From Paenibacillaceae bacterium GAS479 (GTDB lineage: Bacteria; Bacillota; Bacilli; Paenibacillales; Paenibacillaceae): DNA of 64,000 bases. Position numbers and translations under genes: made by a program. The stretch lies in contig LT629764.1 in the NCBI GenBank assembly GCA_900105225.1, positions 3,303,501 through 3,367,500 on the forward strand, in the 5' to 3' direction. Positions within the stretch are counted from its first letter, which is position 1, and every line of letters starts with the position of its first letter. This document shows, in pieces, positions 41,262-51,600 of this stretch. The notes below the pieces were generated by a model. It made no database searches, had not been told where the DNA came from, and saw nothing but the letters and a program-made list of their open reading frames with translations.

Positions 41262-44200
41262 TCAGAACGCTCAGACGAAGGATCAAGCGGATCGTGATCG
41301 GATCCTGAACGATCTGGAGATCAATTTGCTCGTTGAGGCAGGCGCCGGATCGGGTAAAACGACCAGCCTGGTCGGCAGGCTCCTTGCGCTGATCGAATTC
41401 GGAATCAGAATAGAGCATATTTCCGCCATTACGTTTACCAATAAAGCCGCGAATGAGATGAAGGAGCGTTTCCGGCTGGCGCTGGAGAAAGCCCATTGGA
41501 GATCAGCGGATTCTTCTGTCGTCCGCGAGCGCTTGTCCGCAGCGCTCGGTAATCTTGATCTTATTTTTATTGGGACAATTCATTCTTTCTGCGGATCGCT
41601 TTTACGAGAGCGGCCTATCGAGGCAGGGCTGGATCCTTCATTTGAAGAAATGGACGAAGAAAGCGACAGGCATTTCCGTGCTAGCTGCTGGGATGATTAT
41701 ATGGCTCAGCTGAATGAACAGGAACGGCTTGAATATGAGGAATTATTATCGCTGCGCGTTGACGTCAACACGCTCCAGGACGTCTACAACCGAGTGTCTT
41801 TTTTTACGGATGTCGAGCTTCCTTGCAAGGAGCGGCTGCGTCCTGACTTTGAACGGATTCGAGACACGCTGTTTCCTTTGATCGAAGAGGCATTGCCTTA
41901 TATTCCGATGAATGAACCTGAAAAAGGCTGGGATGCTGTTCAGAAGCTTGTACGGCAGACACATCAGAAACTTCGTTATATCGATATGGCGGACGATATG
42001 CAAATGCTAGATATCGCCAAGGAGTTTGATCGTCAACTCGTTGTTACGTTGAATCGCTGGACATCGAAAGAGCATGCCGGTGAGATGAAAAAGCGGTTTG
42101 CCGATTGGCAAACTATTGTGCTTTATCCATTCCTACAGGAATGGCGTGAATATATGTACCCGAAGCTGATTCGCTTCGTGCGGCCTGTGCTCCATTATTG
42201 CCGACAGCGGCGGTATGCCGCAGGTAAGCTGAATTTCCAGGACCTGCTCCAGGAAGCGGCTAAGCTTGTGCGTGAAAATAGCGAAGCAAGAATGTATTTC
42301 GCCGATCGATACAAGAGGCTGCTTGTCGATGAATTTCAAGATACCGACCCGATCCAGGCTGAGCTGATGTTTCTGCTCACGGGAGAATCGGAGGATGGGA
42401 CATTTGAGAAAGACTGGCGGCGGCTTACCCCGCGATCGGGATCTCTATTCGTCGTCGGGGATCCGAAGCAGTCCATTTATCGTTTTCGCCGGGCCGATAT
42501 TTCTATCTACAACGAAGTGAAAGCACGCATTCAGGAATGCGGTGCGATTATGCGGTTAACAGCCAATTTCCGTTCTGTACGATCCATTGGCGATTACATA
42601 AATGGTCAGTTTGTCGGCAAGTTCCCGCCTTCCGAATCGGAGCATCAGGCTGCGTTTGTGAAGATGGAGACTTATGCAGATAACCCTGCTGGCAAGGGCA
42701 ATCGCCAAACTCCTCATGGAATTTATGTTTTCCCGTATCCTAAAATGGTGGGAGGTAAAGCGGCAGTCGCGCATACAGATGCCGAGCAAGTCGCCCGATA
42801 TATTTCATGGGCATGTCATAGAGGCAATTTACAAATCGCCGAGCGCGACGGCGAAAGCCGTGATGCGGTTCCCGGTGATTTTCTCATTTTGACAAAAACG
42901 CGGGAATTTATTCATCTATATGCGGAGCAGCTGGACTTGTATGGTATCCCTGCGGATACTTCGGGAAGCACAACCGTTTACGATGAGCTGTTGGCTTTGT
43001 GGCAGTTAGCTCGTTGCCTGGACGATTCGGCAGATAAGCCTGCCTTGCTTGCGGTTATGCGCGGCATGTTATTCGGCTTGAGCGATCGGCAGTTATGGGC
43101 GTATAAGCAGGGAGGATTTCGGTTCTCATTATATGAGTTACCCGATCTAGGAGCCTGCGAAGAGGATGCAAGGCCGGTTTTGAAGGTGCTGCAAAAATTA
43201 AAAGTCTACCTGAACTGGGTTCGCACTTCGAGCGCTGCGACTGCATTCAGTCGGATCGTAGAGGATCTTGGAGTGTTACCTTATGTGTCAACGCTGCCTG
43301 CAGGATCCGTGCGCGCAGGAACATTGGTCAAAATGCTGCAGCTGTTGCATCGGGATCCTTTGACAAGTTCAAGCTGGTCGGAATTATGCCGTCAGGTAGA
43401 GCGGATGCTTGCGGACCGCGGGATGGAAACATCGAGTCTGTATGCCGGCGGCGGGCAGGCCGTGCGTGTCATGAATCTACATAAAGCCAAAGGGCTGGAA
43501 GCGCCGATTGTGTTTCTCGCCTGTCCTTGCGGAGAGTCGGATCACGATGCAACCCAATATATTGACCGCTCCGCCGATCTGGCTGCCGGTTACTTTACGA
43601 TCAGCAAAACGATCGGACAGTTCAAAACGGAAGTAGTCGCGCAGCCTGCAGGATGGAACGAGTTGAACGAGCTTGAGCGTGCTTTTTCCAATGCCGAGAA
43701 AGACCGTCTGCTTTATGTCGCGGCTACGCGTCCGAAGCAGATGCTGGTTATTAGTCTGTATCCGGATCAGCCGGCCAAATGCCCATGGACACCGCTGGTA
43801 GAGGGAATGAATCTTGCACGCGAACTGGATGTACCGGCGATGAGTCTGGAGCAGCAGCCTGAGCTGACTGCGGGGCCCGATTTACGAGGCGCGGCGAAAG
43901 CTCGACAGTTGCGGATAGAGAGGGTTGCCGAGCCTACTTATGCGGTTATATCCGTTACTGACCAGACCAAGGCCGCAGGCGAGAAGCCGGAATGGTCTGC
44001 AGAAGGCAGAGGGATGGCTTTCGGGAGCGTCGTTCACCAGGCGATTGAGCTGCTCGGTAAAGGGCTGCCGGAAGCGAAGCTAGACGATGCCATTCGGATG
44101 CTCGCGAGTGAAGAGGATTTGGCGGAAAAGCATGTCGCTCAGGCGGTTCGAGTGGTGCGAAATGTACTCGCAAGCGAGCTCTGGCAGCGCAGTCTGCAAG

Positions 44201-44571
44201 CGCGCCGTCGATTGTTCGAGGTGCCGCTGATGTTCCGCAAGCGGGCGGATGAGGCGGGCGTGTTGGGCCACGGAGGGGATGCTGGGCATGAGGTTGCGGC
44301 TTCTGCGATGGAAGGGTCGGACTCGGTTTCTCCGGCTCCATATATCCTTGTTCGAGGAGTGATCGACTTCCTCTTCGAGGAGGAGGACGGCTGGGTGATC
44401 GTTGACTTCAAAACGGATCATGTGACGGATGTGAAGCTGCCTTCTTTTGTTGATTTCTACCAGCCGCAGGTGCAGTCGTATGCGGCGGAATGGGAACGAA
44501 CTTTTGGTTTGAAGGTGAAAGAGGCCGGATTGTATTTTGTTCAGTTGGGGATTTGGGCGAGGGGATTTTGA
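41254..44571 (+). CDS. AddA/RecB-like UvrD-family helicase-nuclease
   Basis: The 1105-residue enzyme carries a full SF1A helicase set: EAGAGSGKTTSLVGR near 28-42, ITFTNKAANEMKERF near 56, LLVDEFQDTDPIQ near 357, VVGDPKQSIYRFRRAD near 400, LTANFRSVRSIGDY near 433, MNLHKAKGLEAP near 740 and LLYVAATRPKQML near 825. A C-terminal nuclease follows (FGSVVHQAIELLG near 923, GVIDFLF and VIVDFKTDHV near 1040-1056, then QPQVQSYAAEW). With the AddB-like partner it should unwind and degrade DNA from ends, as AddAB does at chi sites. Coupling by the 8-base overlap supports a heterodimer. The position with the giant helicase and coiled-coil genes suggests antiphage or anti-plasmid use rather than host repair (inference). 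Confidence 0.85.
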   Translation: MVDQNAQTKDQADRDRILNDLEINLLVEAGAGSGKTTSLVGRLLALIEFGIRIEHISAITFTNKAANEMKERFRLALEKAHWRSADSSVVRERLSAALGNLDLIFIGTIHSFCGSLLRERPIEAGLDPSFEEMDEESDRHFRASCWDDYMAQLNEQERLEYEELLSLRVDVNTLQDVYNRVSFFTDVELPCKERLRPDFERIRDTLFPLIEEALPYIPMNEPEKGWDAVQKLVRQTHQKLRYIDMADDMQMLDIAKEFDRQLVVTLNRWTSKEHAGEMKKRFADWQTIVLYPFLQEWREYMYPKLIRFVRPVLHYCRQRRYAAGKLNFQDLLQEAAKLVRENSEARMYFADRYKRLLVDEFQDTDPIQAELMFLLTGESEDGTFEKDWRRLTPRSGSLFVVGDPKQSIYRFRRADISIYNEVKARIQECGAIMRLTANFRSVRSIGDYINGQFVGKFPPSESEHQAAFVKMETYADNPAGKGNRQTPHGIYVFPYPKMVGGKAAVAHTDAEQVARYISWACHRGNLQIAERDGESRDAVPGDFLILTKTREFIHLYAEQLDLYGIPADTSGSTTVYDELLALWQLARCLDDSADKPALLAVMRGMLFGLSDRQLWAYKQGGFRFSLYELPDLGACEEDARPVLKVLQKLKVYLNWVRTSSAATAFSRIVEDLGVLPYVSTLPAGSVRAGTLVKMLQLLHRDPLTSSSWSELCRQVERMLADRGMETSSLYAGGGQAVRVMNLHKAKGLEAPIVFLACPCGESDHDATQYIDRSADLAAGYFTISKTIGQFKTEVVAQPAGWNELNELERAFSNAEKDRLLYVAATRPKQMLVISLYPDQPAKCPWTPLVEGMNLARELDVPAMSLEQQPELTAGPDLRGAAKARQLRIERVAEPTYAVISVTDQTKAAGEKPEWSAEGRGMAFGSVVHQAIELLGKGLPEAKLDDAIRMLASEEDLAEKHVAQAVRVVRNVLASELWQRSLQARRRLFEVPLMFRKRADEAGVLGHGGDAGHEVAASAMEGSDSVSPAPYILVRGVIDFLFEEEDGWVIVDFKTDHVTDVKLPSFVDFYQPQVQSYAAEWERTFGLKVKEAGLYFVQLGIWARGF

Positions 44572-44580
44572 GCCGTACCT

Positions 44581-44745
44581 AATCATTTTCTGGTCAGGAA
44601 AGTAATTGAACAACTTGGTCTCAAGGAACAGAAGCTGATGAGGCTTCTTGCGGCTCATGTTTCCGAAGCATGCGGACAACTCCAATTGGGAGGTACTGAT
44701 GATGAAGGATCTGATGCTATAAAAAGCGATGGATCCAAGCGCTAA
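44581..44745 (+). other. Orphan open frame after the AddA-like gene
   Basis: The 391-base gap after the AddA-like gene holds an open frame without a plausible start, reading NHFLVRKVIEQLGLKEQKLM, then RLLAAHVSEACGQLQLGG, and ending in TAA at 44743-44745. Its composition is protein-like, so it may be the tail of a deleted gene. It is not recognised. No other feature is seen in the gap besides the terminator at 44821. Confidence 0.3.
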
Positions 44746-44820
44746 AGCCTTTGCAATAAGGGAGAAATAGCGAGGCATCTGGTGGGCATAGATATCAAGG
44801 TAACTATACAACGGACTGAG

Positions 44821-44847
44821 GGCGCTGAGTTAATCAGCGTCTTTTTT
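44821..44847 (+). terminator. Terminator after the AddAB-like pair
   Basis: GGCGCTGA and TCAGCGTC pair (one G-U) across GTTAA and are followed by six T. It closes the nuclease-helicase cluster before the VWA gene. Confidence 0.8.
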
Positions 44848-44962
44848 GTATTTCAATTAGAGTTGCTGGAGAACTAACGTTCGATGACAATTAGTTGTCC
44901 AAATGAGGGCTTAAGATAAGGATAAGAGTTATCGAAATCTATTTGGCGAAAGGTGATGCAAG

Positions 44963-46210
44963 ATGAATCAACCGATGTTGTTTAGTTATACATGGAGCAA
45001 GCCTTATTTACCGACAGGGGGAACGGAAAAAATTTATCTCCTCCTTGAAGCTCAAGGCGTTGCTGGGGCAAAAGAGGTTGAAAGCCGCGCTCCAATTAAT
45101 CTTTCTCTGGTGCTGGACCGCAGCGGGTCCATGTCTGGAGAACCGCTGGTCTACAGCAAAAAAGCCTGCCAATTTGTCGCGGAACAGATGAATGCCGATG
45201 ATGTGCTCAGTCTTGTCGCATTTGATAACGTTGTCAACACTATTATCCCGCCGGCAAAAGTAATGCAAAAGGAACACATCAAGCGGAGCATGGATACAAT
45301 CAAGCCTGGCGGAACTACAAATCTTAGCGGTGGCTTGATCGAAGGCGCACAACATGTGCAGAAAAACAAAGCCGATGGCATGGTGAACCGGGTTATTCTC
45401 TTGTCAGATGGCCATGCCAATAGAGGAATTACAAATCAAGAGAAGTTATGCGCAATCGCGAAGGAATATCGTGCTTCCGGTGTCGGAATCAGCACAATGG
45501 GCGTCGGCGACAGTTTTGACGAAGAGTTGATGGAAGGCATCGCGGAGCATGGCGGCGGGAATTTCTATTATATTGACAAGGCGGATGACATCCCTTCGAT
45601 TTTCCAGCAAGAGCTGCAAGGATTGCTTTCCGTGGTCGCTCAAAATGTCAGTCTGAGGCTCGTTCCGTCGGATGGCACGGAAATTGTCGGAATTTATGGG
45701 TATCAGACAGAGGATCAAGGGGGTCATCCCGTTATCTACGTCGGCGATGTTTATCAAAATGAAGTGAAGTCCATCCTCGTCGAATTGGCTTTCCATCCCC
45801 ATACACAGGGCGATCATAACGTGCTCCAATTATTCTGGGAATACGTTGATGTTACGGAGAACGTTGCTGCTTGCAGCGTCGGCATTCCTGTGAGGACTGC
45901 CTTCACCTCGGACATCGATTTGCTGAATGCGCCTGAAAATCCCGAATTGCTGCAGCAGGTTGAACTGACCAAATCGGCAAAAGCGATCGAGGACGCCTTG
46001 ATTGCGTTCGACCGAGGGGATATGGAGCATGGCCAGAAGCTGCTGAAAGTCCAGGCAGATCAAATGCTCCATATGTCTATTACAATGAATAGCACAATCA
46101 TGGCAGGGGAGTCGGCGAAGCTGTACAGTCAGCTGGAGAATTTCGAGTATACCAGCAAGAAGCGCAAAGAGCTTCATCAGGAGAAATATCGCTGGATGAA
46201 AAGAAAATAG
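44963..46210 (+). CDS. VWA (von Willebrand factor A) domain protein
   Basis: The 415-residue protein has a beta-sandwich start (PYLPTGGTEKIYLLLEAQ), then a VWA domain with an intact metal-ion-dependent adhesion site: LSLVLDRSGSMSGEPL near 50-65, the Thr of PGGTTNLSGGL near 111 and LLSDGHANRG near 145. A further beta domain and helical C-terminus follow. There is no signal peptide, so it is intracellular. VWA proteins of this kind act as assembly or bait-holding adaptors. Its gene has its own ribosome site (AAAGGTGATG) and lies between the nuclease cluster and the BREX regulator, but a direct part in either is unproven. Confidence 0.82.
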   Translation: MNQPMLFSYTWSKPYLPTGGTEKIYLLLEAQGVAGAKEVESRAPINLSLVLDRSGSMSGEPLVYSKKACQFVAEQMNADDVLSLVAFDNVVNTIIPPAKVMQKEHIKRSMDTIKPGGTTNLSGGLIEGAQHVQKNKADGMVNRVILLSDGHANRGITNQEKLCAIAKEYRASGVGISTMGVGDSFDEELMEGIAEHGGGNFYYIDKADDIPSIFQQELQGLLSVVAQNVSLRLVPSDGTEIVGIYGYQTEDQGGHPVIYVGDVYQNEVKSILVELAFHPHTQGDHNVLQLFWEYVDVTENVAACSVGIPVRTAFTSDIDLLNAPENPELLQQVELTKSAKAIEDALIAFDRGDMEHGQKLLKVQADQMLHMSITMNSTIMAGESAKLYSQLENFEYTSKKRKELHQEKYRWMKRK

Positions 46211-46265
46211 TGAACGATTTAAGAACTTTTTCACAAATTGGAAAATTTTTCGACATCAAAAGCAG

Positions 46266-46306
46266 GATGTAGTCCATTTGAACTAGAAAAAGGAGTGAAC
46301 TACATC
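46266..46306 (+). promoter_or_regulatory. Inverted repeat at the WYL-regulator start, possible operator
   Basis: GATGTAGT at 46266-46273 and ACTACATC at 46299-46306 are perfect inverted copies, 25 bases apart. The second abuts the start region of the WYL regulator. It could be an autoregulatory operator (inference). Confidence 0.4.
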
Positions 46307-46321
46307 TTGCGAGGTGCCGAT

Positions 46322-47278
46322 ATGACAGAGAGGCTCATTCGATTGTTGCGCATTATTAATCTCATTCAAGGGAAGCCGGGAATAATCGGCCGAGAGCTCG
46401 CAGAGCGTTGCGAGACGACGGAAAGAACGATTTATCGGGATTTGGAGCTGCTGAGCTCCTTTGTACCTTTCACAAGTTTAGGCCACGGAAAAGGGTATTC
46501 ATTCGTCGGAAGCTTTTCCATTTATCCTCTGAATTTTACAGAGCAGGAAGCACTTGCGCTTTCCATGCTGCCTTCTGTAATCGACCAGATGAAGCCGCTG
46601 TTGCCGCCCGGCTTTGAATCCGCGTATGAGAAAATAATGGCTACGCATCGCAAAGAAAAGTCCGTGCATGCGGGCGTCGTCCAGCAAGTGGCGGATGTGA
46701 TTCAAATGGGAACGCCTGTCGGCCGGGAACAAGGGCCGAACGATCTGTTTCCGATCATTCAGGCGATCTTGTCCCAGACATCGTTGAAAGCCGTTTACCA
46801 TTCGCAGGGCCGCAATGAACAGACGGAGCGCATGATTGATCCGTATGTTCTCGTGCCAAGAGAGCAGCGGTACTACCTGATTGGTTATTGTCATAAGGCG
46901 GGAGAGATTCGTACGTTTCGGGTCAGCCGGTTCCTTGATATCGAGACGACTCAATATCAGTTCGACAAGGGGAATTTTAATATTCGCCACTATATGAAAA
47001 ATACGTTCTCGATTGAACGGGGACAAGAGAAGATCCGGTTCAAGGTGCGCTTCTCTCCGATGATAGCGAGGTATGTCCAGGAGGAAGAATGGTTCGTAGA
47101 GCCGCGCATGAGGCTGGAGCCGGATGGCAGTCTGCTGTTCGAGGTGACTCTGAACCATGACAGGGAATTCCTCATGTGGGTGAGATCTTATGGACCGGAA
47201 GCGGAAGTCCTGGAGCCGCAGGGCTACCGGGAAGCGATGCGGGAGCAGTTGGAGAAATGGCGGGGGATTTATGGGTGA
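46322..47278 (+). CDS. WYL-domain helix-turn-helix regulator, BrxR-like
   Basis: The 318-residue regulator begins MTERLIRLLRIINLIQGKPG with a DeoR-type winged helix (RELAERCETTERTIYRDLELL near 24-44). It then has a WYL domain (LKAVYHSQGRN, DPYVLVPREQRYYLIGYCHK near 180 and FRVSRFLDIET). The WCX end contains EVTLNHDREFLMWVRSYG and VLEPQGYREAMREQL. WYL regulators next to BREX loci (BrxR) repress the defence genes and sense an unknown ligand. brxA starts 160 bases downstream. A TTG at 46307, spaced 11 bases from AAGGAG, is an alternative start adding five residues. Role is inferred from family and position. Confidence 0.85.
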   Translation: MTERLIRLLRIINLIQGKPGIIGRELAERCETTERTIYRDLELLSSFVPFTSLGHGKGYSFVGSFSIYPLNFTEQEALALSMLPSVIDQMKPLLPPGFESAYEKIMATHRKEKSVHAGVVQQVADVIQMGTPVGREQGPNDLFPIIQAILSQTSLKAVYHSQGRNEQTERMIDPYVLVPREQRYYLIGYCHKAGEIRTFRVSRFLDIETTQYQFDKGNFNIRHYMKNTFSIERGQEKIRFKVRFSPMIARYVQEEEWFVEPRMRLEPDGSLLFEVTLNHDREFLMWVRSYGPEAEVLEPQGYREAMREQLEKWRGIYG

Positions 47279-47389
47279 GGGGTTGGGGTGACCGGTTAGT
47301 TTTATTCATCATGTTTTGGGAAGATTCGTTAGTTTGAAAACACCTTCTATTCTGCCCTCTTAATGATACAATTAGGAATGCAAATGATT

Positions 47390-47399
47390 GACTTAAGTC
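47390..47399 (+). promoter_or_regulatory. Palindrome in the brxA upstream region
   Basis: GACTTAAGTC is a perfect 10-base palindrome 39 bases before the brxA ATG, within the only non-coding DNA between the WYL gene and the BREX operon. It may be an operator; a clear promoter could not be fixed. Confidence 0.3.
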
Positions 47400-47438
47400 T
47401 AATTTGACAATCCTTTTGTATAAAGGGGGCTGATGCAA

Positions 47439-48029
47439 ATGCAGTTAGGATATTCTGCAACTCTAACCGGTGCAGCATTTATGCTATTTGAATTAAAACA
47501 GGTTTTGATACTTAAACAATTAGGTTTTAGTGATGAGGAAATAAAGGAGAAGGTTTTAGCAGAAAACCTCTTTCAATATACAGTTAAGGCAAGCATTAAA
47601 CGTAGCATCCCGTCTGTTTTTCGGAGGGCTGAAGTATTAGATTCTACGTTGTGCAAGATGTTATTAGAACATTCACTTGAAACAAGTAAGATTATTAATA
47701 TATATGCCATTATGAAAACAGACCGTCTTTTTTTTGAATTTATGAATGAAGTTATTCGGGACAAATGGGAGTCGGATAATTACTTATTTGAGAAAAAAGA
47801 TCTCAACTTATACTTTATCGCTAAAGCAGAGCAAGACACTGGCGTGGCTGGTTGGACAGAACAGACCGTATCAAAACTAAAAAATGTAATTCAGAGGATT
47901 TTACTTGGCTCAGGTATATTGAAGGATAAGAAAACTGGTGAACTAAATCGCATTTTGTTAGATGAACAGTTAAAGCAACATTTGGTGTATATCGGAGATA
48001 TCATATATGTAAGAGCGATGGGCGAGTGA
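47439..48029 (+). CDS. brxA: BREX protein BrxA (DUF1819)
   Basis: The 196-residue protein begins MQLGYSATLTGAAFMLFELK. It has the DUF1819 pattern: a NusB-like helical part with GFSDEEIKEKVLAENLFQY, and the C-terminal KLKNVIQRILLGSGILKDKK. BrxA is the small first gene of type I BREX, and in characterised systems it binds DNA. The ATG at 47433 is in frame but only three bases from the GGGGG ribosome site; the ATG at 47439 has normal spacing and agrees with the conserved N-terminus. brxB follows 9 bases later. Confidence 0.92.
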   Translation: MQLGYSATLTGAAFMLFELKQVLILKQLGFSDEEIKEKVLAENLFQYTVKASIKRSIPSVFRRAEVLDSTLCKMLLEHSLETSKIINIYAIMKTDRLFFEFMNEVIRDKWESDNYLFEKKDLNLYFIAKAEQDTGVAGWTEQTVSKLKNVIQRILLGSGILKDKKTGELNRILLDEQLKQHLVYIGDIIYVRAMGE

Positions 48030-48038
48030 GGTGGAAAA

Positions 48039-48605
48039 ATGACGAATTTAAATAGAAGATTAGATCAGATTATTGACAAAATTAAGGATGACAAATTTAT
48101 CGAAGGTAGGGGTCTTGGAAACGAGATTAGCTTCTATGTCTTTGATTATGAGCCGGAGAAGGAACTGGTTGTTCGAGATCATATCCCCCTTATATTTAAA
48201 GAATTTAGTCACGAAGGCTTTAATCGTAAACTTATTGAGTTTGATTTATATAAAGTCCTCCTTGAAATAGCCAATGAGAAGCGAATATTCAAGCGAATTC
48301 TCCAAATGGAAGAAAAGCAAGGCAAGGATGCTTTATTTGAGGCAATGGCTAACTTTGCGAAGCCTGAAATCTTTTTGCAAAAGATTAAAGAAAAAATTGG
48401 TGATCATAATGTTGTGCTCATCACTGGTGTAGGCAAAGTATATCCATTTGTACGCTCCCATAATATTTTGAACAATCTTCAAGAAGTTCTGGATAAGATC
48501 CCAGTGATTATGTTCTTCCCGGGTAAATACGATGGGTTATCGCTACGATTGTTTGATCGCTTTAAAGATGACAATTATTACAGAGCATTTCGCTTGGTGG
48601 ACTAA
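48039..48605 (+). CDS. brxB: BREX protein BrxB (DUF1788)
   Basis: The 188-residue protein shows the DUF1788 pattern: LGNEISFYVFDYEPEKELVV near 27-46, VLITGVGKVYPFVRSHNILN near 126-145 and VIMFFPGKYDGLSLRLFDRF near 157-176. The last reads like the end of a P-loop-related fold, without Walker A. BrxB is an essential type I BREX component, although its chemistry is unknown. It has its own ribosome site (GAGGTGG) and is tightly packed between brxA and brxC. Confidence 0.93.
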   Translation: MTNLNRRLDQIIDKIKDDKFIEGRGLGNEISFYVFDYEPEKELVVRDHIPLIFKEFSHEGFNRKLIEFDLYKVLLEIANEKRIFKRILQMEEKQGKDALFEAMANFAKPEIFLQKIKEKIGDHNVVLITGVGKVYPFVRSHNILNNLQEVLDKIPVIMFFPGKYDGLSLRLFDRFKDDNYYRAFRLVD

Positions 48606-48623
48606 TGTGGGGGAGGCGTTCTT

Positions 48624-51600
48624 GTGCTAATTAGAGAGATGTTTGTGAAAGATATTGAACGCAGTATTAAAGGGGTTATTAAGGTCGCTCAGACCGATGA
48701 AAATAACATCCATCAAGAACTTGATGAGTATGTCGTGACAAGAGAACTCAACAAGCACTTATCCAAATTCTATGAAAATTATCAACAAGGGATCGATGGA
48801 ACGACCGACAAGATGGGCGTTTGGATTTCGGGTTTTTTTGGTTCGGGTAAATCACACTTCTTGAAAATTCTTGCATACCTACTGGAAAACAAGAAGGCAA
48901 GGGATAAGCGAGCTGTTGATTTCTTCGCCGATAAAATTCAGGATCCGATCGTTCTTGCAAATATGAAGAGAACGGCTAATGTTGAAACGGAAGTTATTTT
49001 GTTCAACATCGATTCGAAAAGCTCATTGGATAACAAATCCAAAAAGGATGCAATTCTTCGGGTATTTACAAAAGTTTTTTACGAGCATCAAGGCTTCTAT
49101 GGAGATATTCCTGGTGTGGCGGAGATGGAGAAGTATCTGACCAAAGAAGGTGTATATGAGGACTTTAAACGGGAGTTTAAAGTGGCAGCAGGCGAAGAAT
49201 GGGTGGAGCGTAGAAACACCTTCTATTTTGACGCTGACTATGTGATCGGAGCTTTAACCAAGGTTACTTCGATGTCTGAAGAAACAGCGAGAAACTGGTT
49301 CGAGAACGGCGTAAATAACTTTGAAATCAGCATTGAGAAGTTTTCAAAGGACGTTAAAGAATATATCGCCCAGAAGGGTAGCAACTTCCACCTCATTTTC
49401 TTTGTTGATGAGATTGGTCAATACATAGGCGACAGCCGACAATTAATGCTTAACCTGCAAACACTGACGGAAGATCTTGGAACGCATTGTTCAGGTAAAG
49501 TGTGGATCATGGTCACTTCACAAGAAAGCATCGATAGCATTGTGAAGGTGAAAGGTGATGACTTCTCGCGTATCCAAGGACGGTTCGATACGAGACTATC
49601 GCTTTCTTCCATCTCGGTAGATGAAGTAATTAAGAAGCGGATTCTTGAGAAGAAGGAACATGTTGCCGATAAGTTGAAGCTCCTTCACCATGAGAAGAGT
49701 GCAACACTAAAGAACCTGATGAGCTTTAAGGATAGCACTGCTGATTTGAGAGGATATGAGAACGATCTGGAATTTGTGGATGTATATCCGTTCCTTCCGT
49801 ATCAGTTTAAGCTCCTCCAGAACGTATTCGAACAAGTGCGTAAGCACGGCAGTTCAGGAAAGCACTTGTCCGAGGGCGAACGCTCGATGCTCTCCGCATT
49901 CAAAGAAGCTGGACTTCGGTATAAGGATCAGGAAGAGGGCGCACTTATCCCGTTTTATGCATTCTACGATACAATTAAGGAGTTCCTAACCCCTACAATC
50001 TCAAGAGTTATTGAAGGTGCATATGAGAATCTAGCATTAAAAGACGATCCGTTTAATATGGATCTGCTTAAAGTGCTGTTCATGATTAAGTATATTAAAG
50101 AGCTTCCAGCCAATATTGACAATATTGCTACGTTGATGGTTACACAGATCGATGAGGACAAGTTGGCTTTGAAGGAGAAGATCAAAGTTTCTCTTCGGAA
50201 GCTGATATCCCAAACGCTCATTCAGAAAAATGGTGAGTTCTACTTGTTCTTGACGGATGATGAGCAGGATATTAACCGTGAGATTAAAGGTGTGAAGATT
50301 GAAGAGGATGCCATCAAGCGGGAGCTTGCTACTTATATCTATCAGGACTTATACGATGACAAGAGATACCGTTACTCGGCACAATATCAATTTTCGTACA
50401 ATCAGAAGATGGATGAGAAGAATATCGGTAATCAAACATCAAGTATAGGCATTCATATTCTTTCGCCGCTGTCCGATCATTATGCCAAATCAGAGCAGGA
50501 GCTAATGCTTATGTCTTCTGCTACAGGCGAGATGATTCTGAAGCTGGGTGCGAATGAAACTTATGTGGAGGAAATCGAAGAAGTACTCAAGATCGAAGAA
50601 TATAGGAAGAAGAATAATCCGACGCAACTTCCAGAGAGCATTCAGAACATCTTGAACAACAAACAAGCTGAGGCGAGAGATCGCAGACGTAGAGTGCGAG
50701 ATATGCTGGAGGAAGCGATCAAAGGCGGCGTATTCTATATAAATGGCAATAGAGCTGAGATTAAAGGATCAGCGGTTAAAGAGCGAATTAATGCTGGTTT
50801 TCTGTCGTTAGTCGAGAATGTGTATACGAAGCTGGGTTATGTGAAGACTTTCTTGGACTCGGAGAAAGATCTGATTTCGATCTTGAGAAGAAATGCCGAG
50901 CAATTGACTACTGATGGAGCGGCTATGAATATGAATGAGTTGGCTGTTAAAGAAGTCATGGACTTTATCAGCTTGCAAGATAGTATTCAGAAGCAAATTC
51001 GGGTAAAAATGGTATTAGATCGCTTCAAGGACAAGCCTTATGGCTGGAAGGATCTCGACATTTCGGGTTTGATTGCGGAGTTAATGAAAGAACAAAGGAT
51101 TCGATTAAGGCTTAATTCGGAATATATGGGGCCTGAAGATGGAAATGCCGTTAATGCATTAACGAAGGCGAGCGAAGTTGAGAAGGTTATTGTTGTGAAG
51201 CGGGTTATCGTAGACGAGTCGCTGTTGAAAGTTGCGAAAAACATTTGCAAGCAAGTGTTTAATAAAACAGATGTAGCGGATGATGAGGATGGACTAATAA
51301 GGGACATTCGAGGGCTAATTGAAGAGCAGGTAAAAGAAATTAATGGATACAGAAGCCGTTACGAAGGTAGGAAATATCCAGGGGGAAGTCTCTTAGATCG
51401 AGGACTTGAATATTTCGGCGAATTTACAAAAGGGTTAGATAATGTATCGTTCTTTACCAAACTTCGTGATTTGGAAGATAATCTTTTGGACTGGGAAGAA
51501 GATGTTACGTATGTGAAGAGCTTCTTTGCATCACAAAAAGACATCTTTGATAAAGGACTTCGTGCAATAGAAAAGTACAAAGAAAACGATGTTTACTTAT

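Noticed and set aside
38364-44571. Housekeeping addB-addA operon
   Set aside because: Motif order fits AddAB, but the sequence elsewhere is weakly similar and the setting is a defence island with other nuclease genes. A genome search for another addAB pair would settle it.
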